Shown here one piece after another: positions 19,177 through 28,030 of a stretch of DNA of 64,000 bases; the stretch's first letter is position 1; every line of letters begins with the position of its first letter. Below the pieces are notes generated by a model. That model worked only from the letters and a program-made list of their open reading frames with translations. It was not told where the DNA came from and ran no database searches. This stretch comes from Paraburkholderia domus (lineage in GTDB: Bacteria; Pseudomonadota; Gammaproteobacteria; Burkholderiales; Burkholderiaceae). Both the position numbers and the translations under genes were made by a program. The DNA lies in contig NZ_CAJNAT010000005.1 of the NCBI RefSeq assembly GCF_905220705.1, positions 248,001-312,000 on the forward strand. The letters are read 5' to 3'.

Positions 19177-20094
19177 ATGCGCGACGAGTTCGACGAGCCG
19201 CAACCGGCGCTTGAAACCAGCCCGGTCGCCGAAGTCATGGCGGCCGAGGCACCTGCATCCCTTTTACCGCAGGTGCCCGCCGGCATCCGGCTGTTGAACC
19301 GCGATTTTCTGACCGATGTAGCGAACATCCCGGACGGGTCGATCGACCTGATCCTTTGCGATCCGCCTTATGGGCTCGGCAAGGATTACGGTAACGACTC
19401 CGACATGCGCAGTGGCGAGGATTTCCTCACCTGGACGCGTGGCTGGCTTGAACTGGCTATTCCGAAGCTCAAGCCGTCGGGTTCGCTGTATATCTTCTGC
19501 ACTTGGCAGTACGCGCCGGAAATCTTCAGCTTCCTGAAGACAAAGCTCACGATGATCAACGAAATCATCTGGGACAGGCGCGTGCCGAGCATGGGTGGAA
19601 CGGTGCGCCGTTTCACCTCGGTGCACGATAACATCGGTTTTTTCGCGGTGTCGAAGGATTATTTCTTCGATCTCGATCCCGTCCGCATCCCGTACGATGC
19701 CGTCACGAAGAAGGCGCGTTCGCGTAAGTTGTTCGAAGGCAGTAAGTGGCTGGAGCTTGGCTATAATCCGAAGGACGTCTGGTCGGTATCCCGGCTGCAT
19801 CGGCAACACGCCGAACGCGTCGATCATCCGACCCAGAAACCTTTGGAAATCGTCGAGCGGATGGTGCTGGCAAGTTGTCCCAAGGGCGGGCGCGTGCTCG
19901 ACCCGTTCATGGGCAGCGGCACCACCGCAGTCGCTTGCGCCCGGCAGCAGCGCGAATTCGTCGGCTATGAGATCAATGAAAGTTACTGCGCAATAGCGCG
20001 CGAACGCGTTAGCGCGGCCGCGTCGGCGCCCACTGCCGCTCGCAAAACCCGCAAGGTTGCGGGCAAGGCTGAGCAGCAAACCGAGGCGCAATAA
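19177..20094 (+). CDS. Solitary beta-class DNA adenine/cytosine-N4 methyltransferase
   Basis: A 305-aa amino-methyltransferase. The catalytic motif DPPY is at residues 62-65 and the AdoMet-binding DPFMGSGTT at 242-250; this order defines the beta class (N6-adenine or N4-cytosine). The linking part includes HPTQKPLEIVERMV, typical of the family. It starts 11 bases after trpB and ends 33 bases before trpA, inside the trp operon, with no restriction gene nearby, so it is an orphan enzyme. The C-terminus is a basic Ala-rich tail. Target sequence cannot be read from the protein. From memory, an orphan methyltransferase at a similar place has been studied in Burkholderia cenocepacia. Confidence 0.9.
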   Translation: MRDEFDEPQPALETSPVAEVMAAEAPASLLPQVPAGIRLLNRDFLTDVANIPDGSIDLILCDPPYGLGKDYGNDSDMRSGEDFLTWTRGWLELAIPKLKPSGSLYIFCTWQYAPEIFSFLKTKLTMINEIIWDRRVPSMGGTVRRFTSVHDNIGFFAVSKDYFFDLDPVRIPYDAVTKKARSRKLFEGSKWLELGYNPKDVWSVSRLHRQHAERVDHPTQKPLEIVERMVLASCPKGGRVLDPFMGSGTTAVACARQQREFVGYEINESYCAIARERVSAAASAPTAARKTRKVAGKAEQQTEAQ

Positions 20095-20127
20095 GCGCGC
20101 AGTAGCTAAAAAATCCGAGAATATTCC

Positions 20128-20940
20128 ATGTCCCGTATCAAGAACACGTTTGCCGCGTTGTCCGCCCAGGGTAAGAAAGGCCTGATTCCGTTCATGACGG
20201 CCGGCGACCCGGATCCGGCACGCACGGTCGAATTCATGCACGCGCTCGCCGCCGGCGGCGCCGATGTGATCGAACTTGGCGTACCGTTTTCCGATCCGAT
20301 GGCCGACGGCCCAGTGATCCAGCAATCGTCCGAACGCGCGTTGGCGCATGGCGTGTCGTTGCGTCACGTGCTGGCCGACGTGAAGCGCTTCCGTGAAACC
20401 GACGACAAGACGCCGGTGGTGCTGATGGGCTACGCCAATCCAATCGAACGCATGGGCACCGAAGCATTCGCCAAGGCTGCGCAGGAAGCCGGGGTAGACG
20501 GCGTGCTAGTTGTCGACTACCCGCCTGAAGAGTGCGTCAATTTCGCTGAACAGATGCGATCTGCCGGCATCGATCCGATCTTTTTGCTTGCGCCTACCTC
20601 TACGGATGAGCGCATCGCAGAAGTCGGCAAAATTGCCAGTGGCTACGTCTACTATGTATCTCTGAAAGGGGTGACCGGCGCGGCAAATCTGGACGTTTCC
20701 AGCATCGCGAGTAAAATCCCGGCCATCAAGTCGCGCGTACCCCTGCCGGTGGGCGTCGGTTTTGGCATCCGTGACGCGCAAACGGCGCGTTCGGTGGCCG
20801 AAGTGTCCGATGCCGTCGTGATCGGCAGCCGTATCGTGCAATTGCTCGAACAAGCCGCTCCGGAAACTGCCGCCGAGACGCTCAAGCACTTCATCGCTGA
20901 AGTGCGCGAGGCGCTCGATAGCGTCGCGACTGCCCGATAA
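20128..20940 (+). CDS. trpA: Tryptophan synthase alpha subunit
   Basis: Releases indole from indole-3-glycerol phosphate and channels it to TrpB. It is 270 aa. The catalytic Glu and Asp are visible in [16 protein letters not shown], and the glycine-rich phosphate site in [13 protein letters not shown]. It follows the methyltransferase gene with 33 bases between and is separated from accD by 80 bases. Confidence 0.98.
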   Translation: MSRIKNTFAALSAQGKKGLIPFMTAGDPDPARTVEFMHALAAGGADVIELGVPFSDPMADGPVIQQSSERALAHGVSLRHVLADVKRFRETDDKTPVVLMGYANPIERMGTEAFAKAAQEAGVDGVLVVDYPPEECVNFAEQMRSAGIDPIFLLAPTSTDERIAEVGKIASGYVYYVSLKGVTGAANLDVSSIASKIPAIKSRVPLPVGVGFGIRDAQTARSVAEVSDAVVIGSRIVQLLEQAAPETAAETLKHFIAEVREALDSVATAR

Positions 20941-21020
20941 CAGTTATTTTTGTCGTCTGTAGTGTGAACGGCGGGTTCGTCCCGCCGTTTGCGCAACCGC
21001 TGACCCCAGAAGGATTCAAT

Positions 21021-21893
21021 ATGAGCTGGCTCGATAAGCTGCTGCCGCCGAAAATCAAACAAACCGACCCGAAGAACCGCAAGGGGATTCCGGAAGGCCT
21101 GTGGATCAAGTGCCCGTCGTGCGAAGCTGTGCTGTACCGCAACGACGTCGAGGCCAATCTGCACGTTTGCCCGAAGTGCGACCATCACATGCGCATCGGC
21201 GCGCGTGAGCGGCTCGACGGCCTGCTCGATCCGGAAGGCCGCTACGAAATCGGCCAGGAAATCGTCCCGGTCGACGCGCTCAAGTTCAAAGACAGCCGCA
21301 AGTACCCGGATCGCCTGAAAGAGGCGATGGACGACACCGACGAAACCGACGCGATGGTCGTGATGGGCGGCGCCATCCACACGCTGCCGGTGGTGGTCGC
21401 GTGTTTCGAGTTCTCGTTCATGGGCGGCTCGATGGGTTCGGTGGTCGGCGAGCGTTTCGCGCGCGGCGCGCAGAACGCGCTCGAACAGAAAGTGCCGTTC
21501 ATCTGCTTCACCGCTTCGGGCGGCGCGCGAATGCAGGAAAGCTTGCTCTCGCTGATGCAAATGGCGAAGACCACGGCCATGCTGACCAAGCTCGCCGAAG
21601 CCAAGCTGCCGTTCATTTCCGTGCTGACCGATCCGACCATGGGTGGCGTGTCGGCGAGTTTCGCGTTCCTGGGCGACGTGGTGATCGCCGAGCCGAAGGC
21701 GCTGATCGGCTTTGCCGGCCCGCGCGTGATCGAACAGACCGTGCGTGAAAAGCTGCCGGAAGGCTTCCAGCGCGCCGAGTTCCTGCTGACGAAGGGCGCG
21801 GTCGACATGATCGTCGACCGTCGCAAGCTGCGTGAAGAAATCGCGCAATTGATGGCGCTGCTGAGCCATCAGCCGGCTGACGCAGTCGCGTAA
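21021..21893 (+). CDS. accD: Acetyl-CoA carboxylase carboxyltransferase subunit beta
   Basis: Makes malonyl-CoA with AccA. It is 290 aa from ATG 21021 ([10 protein letters not shown]), after an AGAAGG site; an in-frame ATG at 20964 would add an unrelated tail. The zinc-ribbon cysteines are C31, C34, C50 and C53. The carboxyltransferase core has SGGARMQE and MGGVSASFA. The gene lies between trpA and folC, as in many proteobacteria. Confidence 0.97.
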   Translation: MSWLDKLLPPKIKQTDPKNRKGIPEGLWIKCPSCEAVLYRNDVEANLHVCPKCDHHMRIGARERLDGLLDPEGRYEIGQEIVPVDALKFKDSRKYPDRLKEAMDDTDETDAMVVMGGAIHTLPVVVACFEFSFMGGSMGSVVGERFARGAQNALEQKVPFICFTASGGARMQESLLSLMQMAKTTAMLTKLAEAKLPFISVLTDPTMGGVSASFAFLGDVVIAEPKALIGFAGPRVIEQTVREKLPEGFQRAEFLLTKGAVDMIVDRRKLREEIAQLMALLSHQPADAVA

Positions 21894-21914
21894 GCCTTCG
21901 TATCCATACTGCGG

Positions 21915-21993
21915 CGCGCCTTCGCAGGCGCGGCTGTTGTCGGAAAAGCAGTCAAAAAAATAGCGCGCCGCGAGAGTCATCAAGCGGCGCGCT
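21915..21993. repeat. Hairpins between accD and folC
   Basis: A 7-bp stem (21915-21921 with 21926-21932) is followed by a perfect 10-bp stem with a 12-base loop (21962-21971 with 21984-21993). The second is preceded by seven As, so a T run follows it only when read on the minus strand. It could lower read-through between accD and folC or be bidirectional. Confidence 0.5.
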
Positions 21994-22042
21994 GTCATTT
22001 CCGGGATAATCACGGTCTCGCAACGCAGCACAGATTCACTCG

Positions 22043-23353
22043 ATGACCACATTCCCCACCCTCGACGCGTGGCTCACGCACCTTGAATCCGCGCATCCGG
22101 TCGGCATCGACATGGGTTTGGGCCGTATCACGCAGGTACGTGACGCGATGCAGCTGTCGTTCGCGTGCCCGATCATCACGGTCGGCGGCACGAACGGCAA
22201 AGGATCGACTTGCGCGATCCTCGAATCGATTCTGCTGCGCGCGGGTTTCACCGTCGGCTGTCACACGTCGCCGCATCTGCTGTCGTTCAACGAGCGCGCA
22301 CGCGTGAATGGCGAAATGGCGAGCGACACGGACCTGCTGCCGCACTTCGAAGCCGTCGAAGCTGCGCGCCTGAGCCTTGCCGAACCGGTCACGCTGACCT
22401 ACTTCGAATTCACGACGCTGGCCATCATGAGCCTGTTCGCCTCGCGCGGACTGGACGCGGTGATCTTCGAAGTCGGCCTGGGCGGCCGACTCGACGCGGT
22501 CAACATCCTCGACGCGGACTGCGCGATCATCACCAGCATCGATATCGATCACACCGAGTATCTCGGCGACACGCGCGAGAAAATCGCCTTCGAAAAAGCC
22601 GGCATTTTCCGCCCGGGTAAGCCGGCGATCTGCGCCGATCCGGTGCCGCCGCAAACATTGATCGATCACGCCGAAAAGATCGGCGCCGAATTGTGGTTGT
22701 TCGGCCGCGATTTCCGTTACGAAGGGCAGGCGGGCAGCGAGCGCCAGCAATGGAGCTACGTGGGCCCGACGATGCGTCGTTCCTCGCTCGCCTATCCGGC
22801 GTTGCGCGGGGCGAATCAGTTGATCAACACGTCGGCGGCCCTTGCGGGTCTTGAAGCGCTGCGCGACCGGCTCCCGGTCTCGGCGCAGGACATCCGCCTA
22901 GGCCTCGCCAACGTCGAACTGCCGGGGCGCTTCCAGGTGCTGCCGGGCAAGCCGGCCATTGTGCTCGACGTGGGCCACAACCCGCACGCAGCCGCGGTGC
23001 TGACGCAAAACCTCGGCAATATGGGCTTTTTCCCGTACACCTATGCCGTGTTTGGCGCGATGCGCGACAAGGACATTGCCGGCGTACTGGCGCACCTGAA
23101 GGGCGAAATCGATCATTGGTGCGTGACCGATCTGCCGACCCCGCGTGCGGCTTCGGCGGAAGAACTCGAGGCGGCCTTGCGCGAGCAGGGCGTGAGCGAC
23201 GGCAACGACAGCAGCGTGACGCGCTACGCATCACCGGCGGAGGCTTTCCAAGACGCGCTAAAACGAGCGTCAGAGAATGATAGAATCGTGGTTTTCGGCA
23301 GTTTCTATACGGTAGCAGGCGTGATGGCCTACCGTAAATCGCAGCAACACTGA
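22043..23353 (+). CDS. folC: Bifunctional folylpolyglutamate/dihydrofolate synthase
   Basis: A Mur-ligase family enzyme of 436 aa adding glutamate to dihydropteroate and folates. The ATP loop is GTNGKGST at residues 49-56; HTSPHLLSFNERARVNG and DVGHNPHAA are family motifs. It lies in the accD-folC-dedD-cvpA-purF string found across many proteobacteria. Confidence 0.97.
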   Translation: MTTFPTLDAWLTHLESAHPVGIDMGLGRITQVRDAMQLSFACPIITVGGTNGKGSTCAILESILLRAGFTVGCHTSPHLLSFNERARVNGEMASDTDLLPHFEAVEAARLSLAEPVTLTYFEFTTLAIMSLFASRGLDAVIFEVGLGGRLDAVNILDADCAIITSIDIDHTEYLGDTREKIAFEKAGIFRPGKPAICADPVPPQTLIDHAEKIGAELWLFGRDFRYEGQAGSERQQWSYVGPTMRRSSLAYPALRGANQLINTSAALAGLEALRDRLPVSAQDIRLGLANVELPGRFQVLPGKPAIVLDVGHNPHAAAVLTQNLGNMGFFPYTYAVFGAMRDKDIAGVLAHLKGEIDHWCVTDLPTPRAASAEELEAALREQGVSDGNDSSVTRYASPAEAFQDALKRASENDRIVVFGSFYTVAGVMAYRKSQQH

Positions 23354-23382
23354 ACGGGCGCCAGGCTCGAACCAAGCGATTC

Positions 23383-24300
23383 ATGGGAATTTTCTCGTTC
23401 GGCAAGAAAGACGACGCACCTACTCGGCGCGGCGCAAACACCAGTTCCACTCGGGCCGCTCGTGGCGAGCGCGTGGAGCGGCGAACCCGCCGCACGGAGC
23501 GCACCGTAGATGCCGATGCGATGCTGCTCGACCCTACGTTGCCTGAAAAGCAGCGTGCGCGGCGCAGACTCGTCGGCGCGATTGCGCTGGTCGTCGCGGC
23601 GGTGGTGATCCTGCCCATGGTGCTGGATTCGCATCCCAAGCCCGTCACAGACGACATCTCTATCGACATTCCGAACCGCCCCGCGCCGAAGGTCGCCAAG
23701 ACCGACGAAGACACGCAGGCCGGTGTAGCACCGGATAACCCAGCGCCTGACGCGGCACTCGCCGCTTCCGGCCTTGCGCCGACAACGGCAGCCACGCAAG
23801 GCCAGTCTGGCGCCACCAAGCAGCAGAGCGCAGCTACGAGTGCAGCGCCCGCAGTCAAGCCAGCTGTGAAACCGCAAGCGCCCGCCACCGTCGCGGCCAA
23901 TACGGCACCGGCAGCGCCCGTAGCGCAAGCCCCTGCCAAGCCGGTCAAAGCGCCCGCCACGCAAAGCGCAGCGAACGTTTCAGCGCCGAGCGAAGACAGC
24001 GCGAATACGGCCGCCGCAGGCGCGGACGCCAATTCCGGCACGCCGGCATCGCCGCCGGGCAGCCGTTTCGCCGTCCAGCTGGGCGCATTTGCGAACGATG
24101 CCAACGCGCGTAGTTGGGCCACCAAGTTGAAAGCGGCGGGCGTGCCCGCATATACCGAACATCGGAAACAGGCCGACGGGTCGACGCTCACGCTATTGCG
24201 CGCCGGTCCGTTCGCCGACCGTGCAGCGGCTACAGCCGCAATTGCGAAGGTTCGTGAGGCCGGCCTGACGTCGGGCGCGAACAGCGGCGCTGCACAGTAA
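23383..24300 (+). CDS. dedD: DedD-like SPOR-domain membrane protein
   Basis: A 305-aa protein with a short cytoplasmic basic N-terminus, one membrane helix (LVGAIALVVAAVVILPMVL, about 66-84) and a long Ala/Pro-rich periplasmic linker. A C-terminal SPOR domain follows (RFAVQLGAFANDANARSWATKL to the end). SPOR domains bind denuded glycan strands at division septa. Position between folC and cvpA supports the DedD name. Confidence 0.85.
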   Translation: MGIFSFGKKDDAPTRRGANTSSTRAARGERVERRTRRTERTVDADAMLLDPTLPEKQRARRRLVGAIALVVAAVVILPMVLDSHPKPVTDDISIDIPNRPAPKVAKTDEDTQAGVAPDNPAPDAALAASGLAPTTAATQGQSGATKQQSAATSAAPAVKPAVKPQAPATVAANTAPAAPVAQAPAKPVKAPATQSAANVSAPSEDSANTAAAGADANSGTPASPPGSRFAVQLGAFANDANARSWATKLKAAGVPAYTEHRKQADGSTLTLLRAGPFADRAAATAAIAKVREAGLTSGANSGAAQ

Positions 24301-24307
24301 GCGAGCG

Positions 24308-24802
24308 ATGTTCACTGCCTTCGACTACGCTGTAATAGCGGTGATCGGTTTGTCGGCCTTGCGCGGCACATGGCGCGGCTTTTTGTCTGAGATATTCGGG
24401 CTGATCGGCTGGATCGCGGCGTTTTTCATTGCTTGCCGCTTCGTCGCTTATGTCGTGCCGTTTATCCCTGCCACGTGGCCGGGCGGCGCGCTGACCCAGT
24501 GGCTGCTGGCGTTCGCGCTGGTGGCGATCGGCGTGGTGCTGGTGGCAAGCGTGCTGAACGCGTTGCTGAGCCGCATTGTGCAGGCAACCGGCTTGAGCGG
24601 CGTAGACCGCTCGCTGGGTTTGATGTTCGGCCTCGTGCGCGGGGTCATTCTGGTGCTGATTCTGGTCGCCCTTGCAGGCTTGACCGAACTGCCCCAACAG
24701 GAATTCTGGCGCAACGCCTTGCTTCGGCCCTATGCGGTCGAGGGCGTGCACGTAATGAAACCGCTGCTTCCCGAGACGCTCGCTGCCTACGTCCGCGTGT
24801 GA
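24308..24802 (+). CDS. cvpA: CvpA-family inner-membrane protein
   Basis: A 164-aa membrane protein with about four helices, starting FTAFDYAVIAVIGLSALRGTWRGF, the typical CvpA N-terminus. In Escherichia coli CvpA is linked to colicin V production and envelope stress. It starts seven bases after dedD and precedes purF, the standard order. Its biochemical role is unknown. Confidence 0.9.
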   Translation: MFTAFDYAVIAVIGLSALRGTWRGFLSEIFGLIGWIAAFFIACRFVAYVVPFIPATWPGGALTQWLLAFALVAIGVVLVASVLNALLSRIVQATGLSGVDRSLGLMFGLVRGVILVLILVALAGLTELPQQEFWRNALLRPYAVEGVHVMKPLLPETLAAYVRV

Positions 24803-24948
24803 CGATCAGGTGAACGGTTGAAGGAAAGCAGCAGGACTCCGGCGCAATCCGGTTGCCTTTATGCACCACCGCGTACCGTTGCGTACCCTCGCGCAGCATC
24901 GCAGGCACCGGCCGCCGTTACGAATTTCGTACCTTTGAAGGACATGCC

Positions 24949-26496
24949 ATGTGCGGCATCGTAGGCGTAGTTTCCCATTCTCCGGTCAATCAACTGATCT
25001 ATGACAGCCTGCTGCTTCTGCAGCACCGCGGTCAGGACGCCGCCGGCATCGCGACAGCGAACGGCAGCAATTTCCACATGCACAAGGCCAACGGCATGGT
25101 GCGCGACGTGTTCCGCACGCGCAACATGCGCAGCCTGCCCGGCACCACCGGTATCGGCCAGGTCCGTTACCCGACCGCCGGGTCTGCATCCAGCGAAGAA
25201 GAAGCCCAGCCGTTCTACGTGAACGCGCCGTTCGGCATCATCCTCGCGCACAACGGCAATCTGACCAACTGGCAGCAGCTGAAAGATGAGATGTTCCGCA
25301 TCGATCGCCGCCACATCAATACCAACTCCGACACCGAAGTGATGCTCAACGTGCTCGCGCACGAATTGCAGCTGTCGAGTTCGAGCCTGCAACTCGATCC
25401 GGCCGCGCTGTTCAAGGCGGTGTCGGGCGTGCATCGCCGGGTAAGGGGTTCGTACGCGATCGTGTCGTTGATCGCCGGCTACGGTTTGCTCGGTTTCCGC
25501 GACCCGTTCGGCATTCGCCCGCTGTGCCTCGGCAAGCAGGAAACGCCGGAAGGCGTCGAATGGATACTGGCGTCGGAATCAGTCGCGATCGAAGGTATCG
25601 GTTTCGAATTTGTGCGTGACATTGCGCCGGGCGAAGCCATTTTCATCGACCTCGAAGGCAATTTGCACTCGCAGCAATGCGCGACGAATCCGAGCTTGAA
25701 CCCGTGCATTTTCGAACTCGTGTACCTCGCGCGTCCGGACTCGGTGCTCGACGGCGTGCCGGTCTACAACGTGCGTTTGCGCATGGGCGATTACCTCGCC
25801 GAGAAGATCAAGCGCGAATTGCCCGACGTCCCAATCGACGTCGTGATGCCGATTCCCGATTCGTCACGTCCGGCCGCGATGCAGGTCGCGAAGAAGCTGG
25901 GCGTCGAGTATCGCGAAGGCTTCTTCAAGAACCGTTACGTGGGCCGCACCTTCATCATGCCGGGCCAGGCGATGCGCAAGAAGTCCGTGCGCCAGAAGCT
26001 GAACGCAATGGGCATCGAGTTCAAGGGTAAGAACGTGCTGATCGTCGACGATTCGATCGTGCGCGGTACCACCTCGCACGAAATCGTGCAGATGGCGCGC
26101 GATGCCGGCGCGAACAAGGTGATCTTCGCTTCGGCGGCGCCGCCGGTGAAATACCCGAACGTCTACGGTATCGATATGCCCACGCGCGGTGAACTCGTTG
26201 CACATGGCCGCACGGACGACGAAGTCGCACGCATGATCGGCGCTGACTATCTCGTTTATCAGGACGTTGACGCTCTGAAGCAGGCGGTGCGCGATATCAA
26301 CCCGGCGCTGAAGGAATTCGAAGCCTCGTGCTTCGACGGCAACTACGTGACGGGCGATGTGACCACCGAGTATCTCGATCGCATCGAAACCGCGCGTCTC
26401 GCGCCGTCGTCGCAATCCGATCGCGACGCTGCGAGCGAAGCGGCTGACGGCGGCCCGGCGCGCTCGCAACTGCATCTCCAGTTGTCGGTCGGTTGA
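24949..26496 (+). CDS. purF: Amidophosphoribosyltransferase
   Basis: First committed step of purine synthesis. It is 515 aa from the ATG at 24949, chosen because the next residue must be the catalytic Cys (MCGIVGVV) exposed by Met removal; an upstream in-frame start would bury it. The N-terminal glutaminase domain has HRGQDAAGIAT, and the PRPP-binding site is VLIVDDSIVRGTTSHE. A Ser/Asp-rich tail ends the protein. Confidence 0.97.
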   Translation: MCGIVGVVSHSPVNQLIYDSLLLLQHRGQDAAGIATANGSNFHMHKANGMVRDVFRTRNMRSLPGTTGIGQVRYPTAGSASSEEEAQPFYVNAPFGIILAHNGNLTNWQQLKDEMFRIDRRHINTNSDTEVMLNVLAHELQLSSSSLQLDPAALFKAVSGVHRRVRGSYAIVSLIAGYGLLGFRDPFGIRPLCLGKQETPEGVEWILASESVAIEGIGFEFVRDIAPGEAIFIDLEGNLHSQQCATNPSLNPCIFELVYLARPDSVLDGVPVYNVRLRMGDYLAEKIKRELPDVPIDVVMPIPDSSRPAAMQVAKKLGVEYREGFFKNRYVGRTFIMPGQAMRKKSVRQKLNAMGIEFKGKNVLIVDDSIVRGTTSHEIVQMARDAGANKVIFASAAPPVKYPNVYGIDMPTRGELVAHGRTDDEVARMIGADYLVYQDVDALKQAVRDINPALKEFEASCFDGNYVTGDVTTEYLDRIETARLAPSSQSDRDAASEAADGGPARSQLHLQLSVG

Positions 26497-26559
26497 GTGA
26501 TAACGCTCATGGCGTGGCCCGCTGCACGCCACGCCGCGAGCGTGTTAGCATGGTGGCTT

Positions 26560-26613
26560 GCGTCGATTTGATCTCAGCTTGCGGACGCGGGGCAACCCAA
26601 AACAGCTAAAGCG
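26560..26613 (+). promoter_or_regulatory. SAM-II (SAM-alpha)-like riboswitch aptamer before metZ
   Basis: The P1 arms GCGTC (26560-26564) and GACGC (26584-26588) pair perfectly. The 19-base loop between them holds ATTT near its start and TTGC near its end, and GCTAAAGCG follows at 26605-26613. All are hallmarks of the SAM-II pseudoknot, with spacing close to known examples. A small GGGGCAACCC hairpin is inserted after P1. It precedes a terminator and metZ, a usual SAM-II target in alphaproteobacteria. Confidence 0.75.
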
Positions 26614-26667
26614 AATGGTGGAAAAGCCGCAGTCTTCCGCCTCCGCTCCAGCTTTTCCCCGCACATG

Positions 26668-26703
26668 AAGCCCGCTTATGCCGACGCAAAAGCGGGCTTT
26701 TTT
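26668..26703 (+). terminator. Intrinsic terminator between the SAM-II-like element and metZ
   Basis: A perfect 10-bp stem (26668-26677 with 26690-26699), a 12-base loop and a T run to 26703. It lies 55 bases after the aptamer core and 85 bases before metZ, so it can serve as the expression platform; it may also end purF read-through. A further 8-bp pairing (26620-26627 with 26651-26658) fills the space between. Confidence 0.88.
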
Positions 26704-26788
26704 GTTGCTGCCGTTTGGCGTGATGCGCTCTGCTCACTGAGCCATAGACGCCGAACCCAGCCATGGAACATTGGAAACCAGAACTAAC

Positions 26789-27979
26789 ATGGACGACTCC
26801 CTGAACTTCGATACGTTGGCAGTCCGCTCGGGCACAGTGCGCAGCGACTTCAATGAACATTCGGAAGCGATTTTCCTGACCTCGAGCTTCGTCTTCGCGA
26901 GTGCCGCGGACGCCGCCGAAAAATTCAAGAATTCCGAAGACAATTACACCTATTCGCGCTTCACGAACCCGACTGTCTCGATGTTCCAGGACCGTCTGGC
27001 TGCGCTTGAAGGTGGCGAAGCGTGCATGGCCACGGCTTCGGGGATGGCCGCGATCATGTCGGTGGTGATGTCGGTGCTGCAGGCCGGCGACCATCTGGTC
27101 AGCTCGCAGGCACTGTTCGGTTCGACGCTCGGCATGTTCTCGCAGATTTTCAGCAAGTTCGGCATCACGACGACCTTCGTCGATCCGACCGATCTGGACG
27201 CGTGGAAAAACGCCGTGCGTCCCGAGACGAAAATGTTTTTCCTCGAAACGCCGTCGAACCCGCTAACCGAAGTCGCCGATATCGAAGCGATCAGCAAGAT
27301 CGCTAAGGCGGCCAACGCGATCTTCGTGGTGGACAACTGCTTCTGCAGCCCAGCCTTGCAGCAACCGTTGAAGCTCGGCGCAGACGTCGTGATGCATTCG
27401 GCCACCAAGTTCCTCGACGGCCAAGGCCGTGTGCTTGGCGGCGCGCTGGTCGGCTCGAAGAAGTTCATCATGGAAAAGGTGTTCCCGTTCGTGCGTAGCG
27501 CTGGGCCGACGTTGTCCGCATTCAACGCATGGGTGCTGCTCAAGGGTATGGAAACACTGTCGCTTCGCGTCGAAAAGCAGTCGGAGAATGCGCTTGAAAT
27601 CGCTCGCTGGCTCGAAAAGCATCCGGCCGTGAACCGCGTGTTCTATCCGGGGCTCGAATCGCATCCGCAGCACGCGCTGGCCATGCGTCAGCAGAAGGCG
27701 GGCGGCGCGATCCTGTCGTTCGAACTGAAGGGCGATACGCCTGAGCAGATGCGCGCGAATGCCTGGCGCGTGATCGACAACACGAAGATCTGCTCGATCA
27801 CCGGCAACCTCGGCGATACGCGCACCACCATCACGCATCCGGCGACCACCACGCACGGTCGCGTGACGCCTGAGGCGCGTGCGGCGGCGGGGATCAGCGA
27901 AGGCTTGATCCGTCTTGCAGTGGGTCTGGAAAACGCCGGCGATATCCGCGGCGATCTGGAGCGCGGTCTGGCGGGTTAA
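26789..27979 (+). CDS. metZ: O-succinylhomoserine sulfhydrylase
   Basis: PLP enzyme of the Cys/Met metabolism family that forms homocysteine directly from O-succinylhomoserine and sulfide. It is 396 aa from ATG 26789; a TTG 18 bases earlier is less likely. The PLP lysine is K207 in SATKFLDGQGRVLGG. The SAM-II-like element upstream is independent support for a methionine-pathway role. Distinguishing MetZ from MetB rests on overall resemblance and on this context. Confidence 0.93.
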   Translation: MDDSLNFDTLAVRSGTVRSDFNEHSEAIFLTSSFVFASAADAAEKFKNSEDNYTYSRFTNPTVSMFQDRLAALEGGEACMATASGMAAIMSVVMSVLQAGDHLVSSQALFGSTLGMFSQIFSKFGITTTFVDPTDLDAWKNAVRPETKMFFLETPSNPLTEVADIEAISKIAKAANAIFVVDNCFCSPALQQPLKLGADVVMHSATKFLDGQGRVLGGALVGSKKFIMEKVFPFVRSAGPTLSAFNAWVLLKGMETLSLRVEKQSENALEIARWLEKHPAVNRVFYPGLESHPQHALAMRQQKAGGAILSFELKGDTPEQMRANAWRVIDNTKICSITGNLGDTRTTITHPATTTHGRVTPEARAAAGISEGLIRLAVGLENAGDIRGDLERGLAG

Positions 27980-27998
27980 GCCGTAGAGAGGCAGCGGC

Positions 27999-28014
27999 GC
28001 GGTCCGGGGACCGC
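27999..28014. repeat. Hairpin between convergent metZ and MFS genes
   Basis: GCGGTCC (27999-28005) and GGACCGC (28008-28014) form a tight GC stem between the metZ stop and the convergent transporter gene. No T run is present on either side, so terminator activity is uncertain. Confidence 0.4.
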
Positions 28015-28030
28015 ACCGCCGCCCGACCGC

